A DNA stretch of 64,000 bases from JACDAN01 sp963802375 (GCA_963802375.1 CAWDIJ010000006.1:46066-110065); one strand, 5' to 3'; shown: positions 1 through 8,815, counted from the first letter of the stretch. A program made the numbers and translations. The notes: generated from the sequence alone by a model not told the origin.

Positions 1-165
1 GTGGCAGGCCGCGTAGAGGCTCGGCAGCGCCGACTGCTCGGTGCGGGTGAGCATCCCGCGGTCGTGGAGGAAGTCCTCCGCCTCGTCCAGCGTCTGGAGC
101 GCGCGGTCCGGCGTCAGCCTCAGCTCGTAGGCCCGGCGCTCGAGGAGGTCGCCGAGCGTCTCCAT
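1..165 (-). CDS. C-terminally cut hypothetical protein (runs off window start)
   Basis: The first 55 residues of a minus-strand gene are visible, beginning METLGDLLERRAYEL. They are charged and look helical, with no signal peptide or membrane segment, and I do not recognise the family. The start ATG (163-165) overlaps the TGA of the upstream cupin gene by one base (TGATG), so the two are probably translationally coupled in one operon. The rest of the gene lies outside the window. Confidence 0.6.
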   Translation of the reverse strand, partial: METLGDLLERRAYELRLTPDRALQTLDEAEDFLHDRGMLTRTEQSALPSLYAACH

Positions 166-545
166 CAGTCCGCGTCGAGGTCGCGAAGGAATGCTTTCGG
201 CGGGGCCGGGCGACCGTCCCGCCCGACGTAGCCTTCCTTCGCACCAATGACGAGCATCATGAGCTCGTCCGGACCCGGGTTCGTGACCCGGCGGGCGGTC
301 GTCGACTCCACGTGCAGCAACCCGCCCGGCCCGAGCTCGACACGGTCGTCGGGCAGGTCGAAGATCGCCCTACCCTTGTGGACGAAGTACAGCTCGTCCT
401 GCTCCTCGTGGTAGTGCGGGCGGCCGACGACGCCGGGCTGAATGACGAGCACGTTCGCCCCGAATGCATTGATCCCGAGCTCTCGGCGGACCTTGCGGAA
501 GGTCTCGTTGCCGAGCTCGTCGACGGAGGAGGCCGCCCAGCCCAT
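165..545 (-). CDS. Single-domain cupin protein
   Basis: A 126-residue protein that is essentially one cupin barrel. The first cupin motif is visible as a histidine pair plus acidic residues in RPHYHEEQDELYFVHKG (about residues 42-58), and the second as a Pro-Gly-Gly turn followed by HVESTTARRVTNPG. These are the usual metal-ligand regions, so a metal-binding cupin is likely, but the substrate cannot be read. I chose ATG 545 because homology-like sequence starts at MGWAASSVDEL; the open frame extends further upstream without cupin character. The next gene is coupled by a TGATG overlap. A divergent helicase gene starts at 711. Confidence 0.8.
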   Translation of the reverse strand: MGWAASSVDELGNETFRKVRRELGINAFGANVLVIQPGVVGRPHYHEEQDELYFVHKGRAIFDLPDDRVELGPGGLLHVESTTARRVTNPGPDELMMLVIGAKEGYVGRDGRPAPPKAFLRDLDAD

Positions 546-710
546 CGGTTTGACGCTACCACCCGGATTCGACCCGAAGTCGTCGCACTCTCGTGTCCCA
601 TGCGTGCGCCAATCGCCGCTAGCGTCAGGCACGGAGGGAGGCTCGCGGTCGGCCCCGGGGCGGACACGTTGATTCGAGCCGGGTCGGTGCCTCGCTAGCA
701 TCGAGCGGCA

Positions 711-2869
711 ATGGCCGTCGCCTCCCCGGACGCCTATCTCGCCGACCTGAACGCTGCCCAGCGCGAGGCCGTGCTGCACACAGAAGGCCCGCTGCTGGTC
801 GTCGCCGGGGCGGGCTCGGGCAAGACACGCGTGCTCACGTACCGGGTCGCGCACCTGATCTCCGCGGTCGGCGTCCAGCCGAACGAGATCCTCGCGATCA
901 CGTTCACGAACAAGGCCGCGGGGGAGATGCGCTCGCGCCTGGAAGACCTCCTCCCGGAGGTCGCCCGCCGCATCTGGATCCTCACCTTCCACGCCGCCTG
1001 CGGCCGCATCCTCCGCCGCGAGGCGCCGAGGCTCGGCTACCGGACGAACTTCACGATCTACGACCAGGCCGACCAGGTGCGCCTGGTCAAGCAGTGCCTC
1101 GAGGAGCTCGAAAGAGACCCAAAACGGTTCGTCCCGCGCGGGATCCACGAGCAGATCTCGACCGCCAAGAACCAGCTAGTCGACCCCGCCGAGTACCGGA
1201 AGCGCGTGGAGTCCTTCTACGACCAGACCGTCGCCGACGCGTACGAGCTCTACCAGCGCCGGCTCTTCGCCGCCAACGCGGTCGACTTCGACGACCTCCT
1301 GATGCTCACCGTCCAGGTGCTCGAGCGATTCCCCGAGGCGAAGGAGCGCTGGCAGAAGGCGTTTCGCTACGTCCTCGTGGACGAGTACCAGGACACGAAC
1401 CATGCGCAGTACCGGCTGCTCCAACTCCTGTCCGAAAAGCACAGGAATGTCTGCGCAGTCGGCGACCCAGATCAGAGCGTGTACGGCTTCCGCGGAGCCG
1501 ACATCCGCAACATCCTCGAGTTCGAGCGCGACTTCGGGGAGACGCGGGTCGTGCCCCTCGAGCAGAACTACCGTTCGACCAACACGATCCTCCGCGCGGC
1601 CAACAACGTGATCTCCCACAACGCCGAGCGGAAGCCGAAGAACCTCTGGTCCGACCTCGGCGACGGCGAGCCCGTCCGCGTCCTCGAGGTCGAGGACGAA
1701 CACGCCGAGGCGCGCTGGGTCGCCTCCGAGATCGCCGGCCTCGTCGACGAGGGTATGAACGGCGACGAGATCGCGGTCTTCTACCGGACGAATGCGCAGT
1801 CACGGGTGCTGGAGGACGTGCTCGTGCGGAGCGAGATCCCGTACCAGGTGATCGGCGGCCCACGCTTCTACGAGCGCGCCGAGGTCAAGGACGCGATCGC
1901 CTACCTCCAGGTCATCGACAACCCGTACGACGCCGTCAGCCTCCAGCGCATCGCGAACCGTCCGCGCCGCGGGATTGGCGACGCCTCGCTCGCCCGGCTT
2001 CAGACCTACGCCGACTCACACGGATTCTCGCTCTGGGAGGCGCTCGAGTTTCCCGAGGAGGCCGGGCTTGGCCCGGCGCAGGCGCGCGCCGCGACAGGGC
2101 TTCCGCAACCTGCTCCTGTCTCTCCAGGCCGGCGCGCTCGACATGCCCGTGGACGAGCTCGTCGAACGGACGCTGGAGCGCAGTGGCTACATGGAGGCGC
2201 TCGAAGCCGAGCGGACGATCGAGGCGCAGGGGCGCATCGAGAACCTGCACGAGCTCATCGGGGTCGCGCAGGAGTACCAGGCGAGCACGGAGAGCCCGGC
2301 CCTCTCGACGTTCCTCCAGGAAATCTCGCTCTTCTCCGACCAGGACAGCCTTCGCGAGCAGCAGAGCCTCGTCACACTCATGACGCTCCACAACGCGAAG
2401 GGCCTCGAGTTCAGGGCCGTGTTCATGATCGGGATGGAGGAGGGGATCTTCCCGCATTCCCGCTCGCTCGAGGAGAACTCGCTCGAGGAGGAGCGGCGCC
2501 TCGCCTACGTCGGCATGACGCGGGCGCGCGAGCGCCTCACGCTCACCCATGCCGCGGGCCGGTCGCTCTACGGGTCCCGCAACTACAACCTCCCGTCCCG
2601 CTTCCTCGACGAGCTGCCGCAGGAAGAGATCCACCGTGAGCGGCTCCGCCCGTCCTCCTGGTCGGGCTACGGCGCGCCGGTCGCGCGGATCCAGCCTCGC
2701 GGTAGACAGTCCTGACCTCTCGACAGGCGACACGGTTCGCCACGGCACCCTCGGCGAGGGGATCGTCACGGCCGTGGAGCCCGGAGGCGTCGTCAGCGTC
2801 CGCTTCGCCGGCGAGGACATGGATCGCCGCCTGGTGCTCGACTACGCGCCGCTGGAGAGGATCGGATGA
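711..2869 (+). pseudogene. pcrA: UvrD/PcrA-family superfamily 1 helicase, frameshifted twice as read
   Basis: A 3'-5' DNA helicase of DNA repair and replication. Walker A (GAGSGKTRVLTYR), Walker B (VDEYQDTN), motif IV (EQNYRST), motif V (LMTLHNAKGLEF) and motif VI (AYVGMTRARERL) are all present in family order. The reading frame, however, changes between about 2080 and 2101, where the helicase continues in the frame ending at 2715. It changes again near 2700, where the C-terminal Tudor-like domain (GDTVRHGTLGEGIVTAVEPG, ending YAPLERIG) continues to 2869. Both shifts are in the same direction and all segments are otherwise well conserved. An essential-type helicase with only two slips suggests indel errors in the sequence, though real decay is possible. 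Its stop overlaps the next start (ATGA). Confidence 0.9.
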
Positions 2870-4083
2870 GCGTCGAGATCCGCACCGCGACCGCGGACGA
2901 GTTCCCCGAGGTCATCCGGCCGATCATGCATTACTTCGGGCGGACGCCCAGCGAAGAGTTCGCGGCGCGTTTCGGGCCGCTGATCCCGCCGGACCGGATC
3001 CACGGCGCGTGGGAAGATGGCCGTGTCGTCGGCAGCGGCGGCGTCTTCCCCTTCGAGACCGGAATTCCGGGCGGCCTGATCCGGGCGGCCGGCGTGACGC
3101 TCGTAGGCGTCATGCCGACGCACCGCCGCCGGGGCATCTTCGGCGACCTGATGCGAGCCCAGCTCAAGGACGTGCGCGAGCGCGGCGAGCCGATGGCGTA
3201 CCTCTGGGCGTCGGAGGACACGCTCTACGGCCGGTTCGGCTACGGCATCGCGTCGTTCTCCGGCAGCATCGACCTCCCGCGGGAGCGCATCGCGTACGCC
3301 GACCGGTTCGAACCCACGGGCGAGGTACGGCTCGTCGAGCCGGACGAAGCCGTCGAGCCCTTCTCGGAGATCCAGCGCGCGGCGGCGGCGCAGTACCCGG
3401 GCATGTTCGTGCGGACGAAGGAGTGGTGGACGGCCCGGCGGCTCGCCGACCCGGACTGGGTACGCGCCATCGAGGGCGGCAGCGAGCAGGTCAGCGCGCT
3501 TCTCGAGCTCGACGGCAGGCCGGCAGCGTACGCGCTCTATCGGCTCCACTTCTCGGCCGACCGCGGGACCGCGACTGGGTTTACGAATGTGATCGAGGCG
3601 GTCGGCGTCTCGCCTGAGGCGACCCGCGGGATCTGGCGCTACCTGCTCGACATCGACTGGATGGCTCGCGTGAAGGCAAGCCTGCTGCCGCGGGACCACG
3701 AGCTCTTCCTCCTGCTACGTGAGCCGCGCATGCTGCGCTTCGAGTACCGCGATGGCCTGTGGGTGCGGTTGGTGGACGTCCAAGCGGCGCTCGCGGCCCG
3801 CTCGTACAAGGCCGGCGAGCCGGTGGTGATCGGCGTGCGCGACGACCTTTTCGCGGAGAATGCCGGTCGCTACCGCGTCGGCCCCGACGGTGCGGAGCGA
3901 ACGGACGCGGACGCCGAGCTCGCGCTGCCGATCCAGGCGCTGGGCTCCGTCTACCTTGGCGGCTTCGGCTTCGGTGAGCTCGCGCGGGCCGGCCAGGTGG
4001 AAGAGCTGGTGGATGGAGCGCTCGACCGGGCGGACACGCTCTTCCGCGCCGATCGGTATCCGTGGTGCCCGGAGATCTTCTGA
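2866..4083 (+). CDS. Eis-like GNAT N-acetyltransferase
   Basis: A 405-residue protein with the two-GNAT-plus-SCP2-like architecture expected of Eis enzymes, which acetylate amines such as aminoglycosides from acetyl-CoA. The acetyl-CoA loop is visible in VMPTHRRRGIFGDLM (residues about 83-97). The tyrosine corresponding to the proposed general acid lies in DTLYGRFGYG (about 125). The protein ends in a phenylalanine (CPEIF), as Eis does, where the C-terminal carboxylate takes part in catalysis. The length fits the family (about 400). ATG 2866 overlaps the helicase stop. The true substrate is unknown. Confidence 0.85.
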   Translation: MSVEIRTATADEFPEVIRPIMHYFGRTPSEEFAARFGPLIPPDRIHGAWEDGRVVGSGGVFPFETGIPGGLIRAAGVTLVGVMPTHRRRGIFGDLMRAQLKDVRERGEPMAYLWASEDTLYGRFGYGIASFSGSIDLPRERIAYADRFEPTGEVRLVEPDEAVEPFSEIQRAAAAQYPGMFVRTKEWWTARRLADPDWVRAIEGGSEQVSALLELDGRPAAYALYRLHFSADRGTATGFTNVIEAVGVSPEATRGIWRYLLDIDWMARVKASLLPRDHELFLLLREPRMLRFEYRDGLWVRLVDVQAALAARSYKAGEPVVIGVRDDLFAENAGRYRVGPDGAERTDADAELALPIQALGSVYLGGFGFGELARAGQVEELVDGALDRADTLFRADRYPWCPEIF

Positions 4084-4094
4084 GCGCTGACGAA

Positions 4095-4113
4095 AACGCG
4101 CCCCGCGCGCGTT
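4095..4113 (+). terminator. Short hairpin after the Eis-like gene
   Basis: A seven-base stem, AACGCGC pairing with GCGCGTT around a five-base loop, 12 bases after the stop at 4083. There is no U-run, so its role as a terminator is only suggested by position. Confidence 0.3.
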
Positions 4114-4308
4114 AGAGCTGATGTGGCCCGGTCCTGTGGGCCTCGGCCTTCGTCGGGATCCGTGCGGCGGGCGAACGCGCTGTCGAGGACGACCGCCGGG
4201 CGCCGGCTGCACTCGCGTTCGTCGGCGGGGCGCTCTCCCTCGGCGGCGTGGTCATCACGCGCCGCTGAAATCCGTCGAGCAGCTTGTTCGAGCTACTTGC
4301 AGAGCAGG

Positions 4309-4602
4309 TCAACGCTGGCCGTTCCGGCGTACCTGGGCGAGCACCTCTGCTCCGTCGTTGATGCTGCGTACTGCCTCAGCCAGGCCGTTTCCTGCGGCGA
4401 TCGCCGAGGACGGCGCCGTGATGGCGGCCGGCATGAGCGCGATGGTCGCCTCCAGCCGCAAGAGCGGGATGCCCAGCAGCCGAGCACGGACAGAGGCCTG
4501 AACAAGTGCTCCCTCCGAGAGGCGTCTGCTGGGATCAATCGCCGCGCTCATGGCGGCCGGAGGCGAAGTTCTGACACCCCGACCGGCACGACGCTGTCTC
4601 AT
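4309..4602 (-). CDS. Hypothetical protein, third gene of a coupled operon
   Basis: A 97-residue Ala-rich frame whose start overlaps the previous gene's stop by four bases (ATGA), as in the gene before it. An internal methionine (MSAAIDPSRRLSEG) could be the true start. I see no known domain; the middle (LLRLEATIALMPAAITAPSSA) is mildly hydrophobic. Support comes mostly from the serial ATGA coupling. Downstream, from 4308 to the Eis-like gene, only a weak low-complexity frame (4112-4312) is open, and I do not call it. Confidence 0.4.
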   Translation of the reverse strand: MRQRRAGRGVRTSPPAAMSAAIDPSRRLSEGALVQASVRARLLGIPLLRLEATIALMPAAITAPSSAIAAGNGLAEAVRSINDGAEVLAQVRRNGQR

Positions 4603-4796
4603 GAGCCGCTCCCCGCCGTGCGGCGCCGGATCGAGGAGATGGCCGCGCTCCCTGCCGTGAGTGCGGCCAGCCCACCGGCAATCAAGCCCGCCTTCAGGAG
4701 CTTGCTCCTATTCACGCCGCTGCCCAGAGCCGCAAACGAATCTCCGACCGAGTCGAGAACCCGGTCAGGTTCGCTCTTCGTGTGAAGAAGTCTCAT
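4599..4796 (-). CDS. Small membrane-anchored protein
   Basis: A 65-residue protein with one clear hydrophobic helix (KAGLIAGGLAALTAGSAAI, about residues 35-53) followed by a basic SIRRR stop-transfer, so it is probably an inner-membrane protein with a cytoplasmic C-terminus. It overlaps the coiled-coil gene upstream and the 97-residue gene downstream by four bases each, making a three-gene translationally coupled operon. No family is recognised. Confidence 0.6.
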   Translation of the reverse strand: MRLLHTKSEPDRVLDSVGDSFAALGSGVNRSKLLKAGLIAGGLAALTAGSAAISSIRRRTAGSGS

Positions 4797-5695
4797 GACC
4801 TCGCTCCTTTTCTCGCCCGCCGACCAGCGGCCTTCGTAATGGCGTCGACGAGTTCCTCTTTCGTCATGCTCGACCGGTTTTCGATCCCGATCGTGGCCGC
4901 GAGCTCGACGAGCTCCGGCTTCTTGTACGCATCCAGACCGCCGTTCGTCGTCTCCCGATCGAGCTCGCGCGCGGTGTCCTTCGCGATTGCCGTTGCACGT
5001 TGGCGCAGGTCCTCGGCCTCCTTCACGCGGGCCTCGGCGTCGCTCGATCTCTGCTTCGCCTCGTCTTGGAGCTGCTGGGCCTGGCGGTTCGCTTCCTGCG
5101 CGGCTGAGCGCGCGGCCTCGGCGGCCTCGTCGGCCATCCGCCTCGACTCCGCCAGCGCCTCGGCTGCATCCTCGACGAGCTCCTCCGCTCGCTGCTGGGA
5201 CGCCTCTGCTTCGGCTTCTGCTTCCGCGATCTCGTCGTCGACCTCTTCCTCGACCTCCTGTCGCTGGTCTTCGGCGTCCGCCTCGGCTTCCTGGCGCTCG
5301 CGCCTGACGAACTCCGCGGCGGCCTTCTCCGCGTCGGAGACACGCTTTTTGACCTCCCGGTTCGTCTCGCGCTCCGTGTCCTTGATGCGAGCCTGACCGC
5401 GCTCGCTCACCTCGCGCGCGCGATCGGCGCGTGCCTTGGACTCCCGCGCGGCCTCGACTGCCCGCTCCTCGGCCTCCCGGGCACGCTCCGCGGCGTCGCG
5501 CGCGCGCCTCGCGCGGATCTCGACGGAGTCGCCGACCGGCGCGGCGTCGACCACGGCCGCCGTCACCCTCCGCCCCTGGTCGCGTGCGCCGCCCGCAGCG
5601 TCTCCGAGTGCCTCAGCCGGCTTCAGCGCCTGGGAAAGGAGCCAGGCGGCATTCGATGGCATCTCCCGTAAACCAGTTCGCGTTCGCTCAAACAT
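4793..5695 (-). CDS. Long coiled-coil protein with C-terminal Rho-N/SAP-like domain
   Basis: A 300-residue protein. Residues about 60-245 are a nearly uninterrupted Ala/Glu/Arg/Gln-rich coiled coil. The end (about 250-290) reads LDAYKKPELVELAATIGIEN followed by SSMTKEELVDAI. That matches the helix-extended-loop-helix of Rho N-terminal or SAP-like nucleic-acid-binding domains. I chose ATG 5695 (MFERTRTG) over the upstream ATG 5725 because a good ribosome site (AGGGAGC) precedes it. A structural role linking nucleic acid to the envelope is conceivable given the small membrane protein coupled behind it. That is inference. Confidence 0.7.
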   Translation of the reverse strand: MFERTRTGLREMPSNAAWLLSQALKPAEALGDAAGGARDQGRRVTAAVVDAAPVGDSVEIRARRARDAAERAREAEERAVEAARESKARADRAREVSERGQARIKDTERETNREVKKRVSDAEKAAAEFVRRERQEAEADAEDQRQEVEEEVDDEIAEAEAEAEASQQRAEELVEDAAEALAESRRMADEAAEAARSAAQEANRQAQQLQDEAKQRSSDAEARVKEAEDLRQRATAIAKDTARELDRETTNGGLDAYKKPELVELAATIGIENRSSMTKEELVDAITKAAGRRARKGARS

Positions 5696-5734
5696 CGATA
5701 GCTCCCTTCGGACGAAAACATGCAAATTCTAAAA

Positions 5735-5762
5735 AGCTGGTTCCCTTCAGCTGGTTCCCTTC
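5735..5762. repeat. Tandem 14-bp repeat in a divergent promoter region
   Basis: Two perfect head-to-tail copies of AGCTGGTTCCCTTC lie between the divergent genes at 5695 and 5871. Read on the minus strand each copy contains GGGAACC, which resembles the -35 element of ECF sigma factor promoters. A GGGAACTT also occurs on the plus strand at about 5842-5849. A shared regulator or paired promoters is the likely reading, not shown. Confidence 0.55.
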
Positions 5763-5870
5763 CGGAGCGTGATCAAACCTCGCGGCTGGGCTGCAAGATC
5801 GACAGTGTTTCGCGGTCTCTGTCGCCGGGAAGGTATTCGCAAAATGGGAACTTTGTAGAGGAGGAGTGAG

Positions 5871-6260
5871 ATGGCAGAGGTCAACAAGATGTCTGAGGGT
5901 CTGATCGACCTGGCGGAGCGATTCGCCGACGTCGTGGACGCCGCCCAGGGACGAGGCGCAAGGAAGGCCAGTGGCGGCGCGAAGTGGTTGATCCTCCCGG
6001 CGGCGGGGGCGGGTGTGTATGCGTTGGCGACCAGCAGCTCAGCGTTTGCGCGTCGAACGAGGAAGCTGATGAGCGAGGCCAAGGACCGTGCTACTGATCT
6101 ACCGGATGCTGATCTGTTCGGCCGGGTGAAAGAGGTGACCGGCACGGAGCAGAGCGCTTCAAGCAGCAGTCGGCCAACCCAGAGCACAAGACGAAGGCAG
6201 ACTCGACGAAGCGGCTCCGGCCAAACTCAGCAGCGCCGGAAGACGAAGACAAGCGCATAG
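5871..6260 (+). CDS. One-helix membrane protein of unknown function
   Basis: A 129-residue protein preceded by a strong ribosome site (GAGGAGGAGTGAG). An amphipathic N-terminus (LIDLAERFADVVDAAQ) is followed by one membrane segment (WLILPAAGAGVYALATSSSA, about residues 39-58). The tail is Ser/Arg/Gln-rich and basic, unstructured by composition. It faces the coiled-coil operon across a 175-bp regulatory gap with a tandem repeat. No family is recognised; similar small one-helix proteins recur in this window (44140, 4599, 31481). Confidence 0.65.
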   Translation: MAEVNKMSEGLIDLAERFADVVDAAQGRGARKASGGAKWLILPAAGAGVYALATSSSAFARRTRKLMSEAKDRATDLPDADLFGRVKEVTGTEQSASSSSRPTQSTRRRQTRRSGSGQTQQRRKTKTSA

Positions 6261-6384
6261 CCGAGGCGGGCCAGCGCCGCTCCTAGGTTCTAAGCCGACG
6301 CTCGGACTCCAATTCAATGAGTACCGAGCGTCGGCAAGGAGGGTCGACAGAATCCGAACGGCGTCGCTCGCGGTAGGACCGACG

Positions 6385-6531
6385 ATGAAGGTGCTGAAAC
6401 TGCTCGCCGTCTTCGCCGCCGGACTCGCGCTCGCACTGAGCGGGTGCGGCTCGGACGACGACGGCGGGGGAGGCGGCGCCGGCACGACGAACGGCACGAC
6501 GACCGAGGACGACGGCTACAGCCGCTACTGA
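6385..6531 (+). CDS. Tiny lipoprotein
   Basis: A 48-residue protein with a textbook lipoprotein signal peptide: MKVLKLL, a hydrophobic core, then the lipobox LSGC at residues 18-21. The mature part is only about 28 residues of Asp/Gly/Thr-rich, acidic, flexible sequence (CGSDDDGGGG...). It is too short for any enzymatic function; its role is unknown. It ends 23 bases before the tRNA-Val gene. Confidence 0.65.
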   Translation: MKVLKLLAVFAAGLALALSGCGSDDDGGGGGAGTTNGTTTEDDGYSRY

Positions 6532-6554
6532 GCCTGGCTAAACTGGGCCTCCCA

Positions 6555-6627
6555 GGGCGGTTAGCTCAGTTGGGAGAGCACCAGCTCGACAAGCTGGGGG
6601 TCACTGGTTCGAGCCCAGTACCGCCCA
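6555..6627 (+). tRNA. tRNA-Val (anticodon GAC)
   Basis: A complete 73-base cloverleaf. The acceptor GGGCGGT pairs with ACCGCCC plus discriminator A. The D-stem is GCTC/GAGC. The anticodon stem CCAGC/GCTGG encloses loop TCGACAA, with GAC at 34-36. The T-stem ACTGG/CCAGT encloses TTCGAGC. CCA is not encoded. The 3' half (6586-6627) is repeated elsewhere in the window and appears to be an integration site. Confidence 0.95.
6586..6627 (+). repeat. tRNA-Val 3' half acting as att-like core
   Basis: This 42-base stretch runs from the anticodon loop to the 3' end of the tRNA. It recurs inverted at 62964-63005 with a single mismatch. Its last 15 bases (GCCCAGTACCGCCCA) recur at 7362-7376 and 10007-10021. 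This is the classic footprint of tyrosine-integrase att sites in tRNA genes. No integrase gene is seen nearby. Confidence 0.7.
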
Positions 6628-6926
6628 TTCTGACCTGCGGAGCGATGAGCAAACCCGCATGGCCCCAAGGGTCAGGTGGGTCGGTGGCCGTGGGAGCTCA
6701 GAAGCTACTCCCCTGGGTCCTCCCCTCAGAATCCGGACTGGGCGAGGGGCGAGGCCGTCCGTCCTGACCGTCCACGACTGGCCTAGAGAGCGTCTGGCGC
6801 AGAGCTCACATCGCGGCGAGTACGCCGAGCGTTGACTCCCAGTATGACGGGTGAGACGATCCGTCGGCAAGCTCGAGAGGCTTGGAGTGCTGATCGAGCA
6901 TGAACAGGAAAGGAAAGGAGATTCTT
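6628..6926. other. Non-coding stretch after tRNA-Val
   Basis: About 300 bases between the tRNA and the next gene. I see no convincing gene, hairpin or promoter apart from the AGGAAAGGAG ribosome site at its end (6911-6920). If 6627 and 7376 are the two ends of an island, this is its left interior. Confidence 0.4.
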
Positions 6927-7178
6927 ATGAAGCGACTAGCTAGCGCAGTCACCGGGACTCTTCTCCTTGCGCTCGCCGCGGGCGGGGGCGCATCTGCGAA
7001 GGCCCCCGTCGGTTCCTGCCCGCCGAAAGGCGGGGAAGATCCCTTTGAGCTCTACCCGGCGTCGGAATTCCCCACCGTCGACATCGACCTCAACCAAAAC
7101 GGCTTCGTATGCGCCTTCAACCTGCCACAGGATCCGCGGCTCTTCCAAATAATTGACGACGTCGCGCAGGTGCCGTAA
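6927..7178 (+). CDS. Small secreted protein with EF-hand/excalibur-like motif
   Basis: An 83-residue protein. ATG 6927 was chosen because AGGAAAGGAG sits seven bases upstream; an ATG at 6900 is open but lacks a site. A Sec signal peptide (MKRLASAVTGTLLLALAAGG, cleavage near ASAKA) precedes a mature domain with two cysteines. The segment VDIDLNQNGFVCAF resembles the calcium-loop D-x-D-x-N-G-x-V-C of excalibur-type domains. It is the only gene in the short interval between the tRNA-Val and the first tRNA 3'-end copy. Confidence 0.6.
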   Translation: MKRLASAVTGTLLLALAAGGGASAKAPVGSCPPKGGEDPFELYPASEFPTVDIDLNQNGFVCAFNLPQDPRLFQIIDDVAQVP

Positions 7179-7350
7179 AACCGGCGGGCCGATCGTCACA
7201 GGACTGGGCGGCATACCTGGGCACGGATCGGCGATTGTCGTAGGGGCAGCGCAACCTGGCGGTCAGCGCGCAGCCTGATCGGGAATGCCAGACCTGCTCA
7301 GGCCAGCTCGTCTGCTACCCCCCTCGGGCTGGAGAACTCTGGGATTTGCA

Positions 7351-7376
7351 GGGAGCTCTGAGCCCAGTACCGCCCA
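7351..7376 (+). repeat. tRNA-Val 3'-end copy (att-like scar)
   Basis: GCCCAGTACCGCCCA at 7362-7376 duplicates the tRNA 3' end. It is preceded by GGGAGCTCTGA, which is nearly the same as the sequence preceding the copy at 10007. It is followed by CCTAGG and a strong terminator, which could be the original downstream flank of the tRNA gene. Confidence 0.65.
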
Positions 7377-7382
7377 CCTAGG

Positions 7383-7406
7383 AAAGCCCCGCACAAGCGG
7401 GGTTTT
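7383..7406 (+). terminator. Rho-independent terminator
   Basis: AAAGCCCCGC, loop ACAA, GCGGGGTTTT: a perfect ten-base stem ending in a T-run, placed seven bases after a tRNA 3'-end copy. It could be the ancestral tRNA-Val terminator separated from its gene by an insertion. The rest of 7179-7578 holds no gene I can support. Confidence 0.8.
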
Positions 7407-7578
7407 CGCTCTCTAGGGGGCAACGCGGACCCGGGCATGCTCGCAAAATGCTCGCAGCGAGGCGGGCATTCCCCCGATTCGCCGACGTACCGCCCGGTCT
7501 AGACTCGCCCGTCTCGAAAAGGAGGCCACGAGGACGTCGTAGGGCTTCACTTGAGCCAACGCCGCCTAGGATCGGTTC

Positions 7579-8027
7579 ATGGCCGAGTTCGTACCGCCCG
7601 ACTTCGAGGTCCCGGTCGGGCTCGAGTCTTCCGAGTTCTTCGTCGAACCGCTTAGGCCCGAGCACAACGAGCAGGATTAGGACGCCTGGGCGTCGTCGAT
7701 GGAGCACATCGCGGAGACGCCTGGGTTCCCCGGCGGCTCCTGGCCGCGAGAGATGACGCGGGACGAGAACCGCGCGGACCTGCAGCGCCACGCCGACGAC
7801 TTCCGCAACCGGAATGGGTTCACGTACACGGTGCTCGATCCGGGCGGCCGTGACGTGATCGGGTGCGTTTACATCTACCCGCTCCCCGACAGCGACTACG
7901 CCGCCTCCGTCCTCTCCTGGTGCGGAAGAGCCACGCGCACCTAGACACCCCGCGCGGGCGCGCCGTGACTGAGTGGCTCGAATCAGACTGGCCATTCGCC
8001 ACCGTCGAGTACGCGCGGCGAGCTTAG
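7579..8027 (+). pseudogene. GNAT acetyltransferase, broken by a stop codon and a frameshift
   Basis: The conceptual product starts MAEFVPPDFEVPVGLESSE and keeps GNAT character (GFTYTVLDPGGRDVIGCVYI). An in-frame TAG at 7678-7680 falls where a tyrosine is expected (NEQD-stop-DAWASSMEHI). After ASVLSW (about 7920) the frame slips: the continuation VRKSHAHLDTPRGRAVTEWL...ATVEYARRA runs to 8027 in another frame. Two lesions of different kinds argue for genuine decay more than for a single read error. It lies in the tract of tRNA 3'-end copies. Confidence 0.75.
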
Positions 8028-8200
8028 GCGTCGCCAAGCGGCCGTCAGCTCGAAGCGGCTCATGCGCATTCCCGAACTGTGACCCAGGGTCACGGCTACC
8101 TGTCCGGGAATAGCGACTCGACCGCAGGGCTTGACGGTCTCCGCGTGCGCACGCGGGGTCTCTTTCTGCAGTGTCTCTTCCTGCGGCTTGTGCGTGATCG

Positions 8201-8815
8201 CTACGCGGGGTCGATCTCGCGGCTCACGATCCACGCGTTCTTGCCGACCTGCCGTCCTCTCGTGAACCCGTACTGCTCGAACAGCTCGGCGGTCGCGCTG
8301 AACAGGAACCGGCCTTGAGCCTCCCGTCCGGCGGTTACCTCGGAGATCGCCTCGACGAGACCGCCGCCGGCGGCGGCGATCTGGGCGAGCGCGCCCTCCA
8401 GCCCGGCCCGCGCGACTCCGCGGCCGCGATGGCCCTTGTCGACGAAGATGCAGGCGATCCGCCAGCGCGCACGAGGCGGCGGGTTCTTCGCGTACTCACG
8501 GTGGTGCTTGAGCCCGAGTTCCTCCGGACTGCCGTACTGGCACCAGCCCTGCGCGAGGTCGTCCGCGTCAAAGACCAGTGCGGCATGCGCGCGGCCCGCC
8601 CTGACCAGCTCCTCCTTCAGAGTGCGGGGATCGCTGACGCCGCGTTGGTACTCGGCGTGATGGGCGATGCACCAGCACCCTCCGTAGACCCCGTTGTTGC
8701 GCTCGACCAGCTCCGCAAAGGCGTCCCACGTCGACGCGTCGAGCGGGCGGGTCTCGTACGAAGCCCCCTCGGCCGGGCTCGCCCCTCCGGATATCGGTGC
8801 TGAGCGCTTGGCCAT
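8201..8815 (-). CDS. GNAT-family N-acetyltransferase
   Basis: A 204-residue intact protein. The acetyl-CoA-binding signature appears as CIFVDKGHRGRGVARAGL (about residues 121-138), the R/Q-x-x-G-x-G/A loop with its following helix. The C-terminal LFEQYGFTRGRQVGKNAW is the usual last strand of the fold. A Trp/Cys-rich stretch (GGCWCIAHH) in the N-terminal part is a feature of a subset of GNATs. Substrate unknown. It is transcribed towards the broken GNAT gene. Confidence 0.8.
   Translation of the reverse strand: MAKRSAPISGGASPAEGASYETRPLDASTWDAFAELVERNNGVYGGCWCIAHHAEYQRGVSDPRTLKEELVRAGRAHAALVFDADDLAQGWCQYGSPEELGLKHHREYAKNPPPRARWRIACIFVDKGHRGRGVARAGLEGALAQIAAAGGGLVEAISEVTAGREAQGRFLFSATAELFEQYGFTRGRQVGKNAWIVSREIDPA

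Noticed and set aside
4112..4312. A 66-residue frame coupled by ATGA to the third gene of the small operon
   Set aside because: Ser/Ala/Thr/Pro low complexity, no ribosome site of its own; overlap of four bases can be chance.
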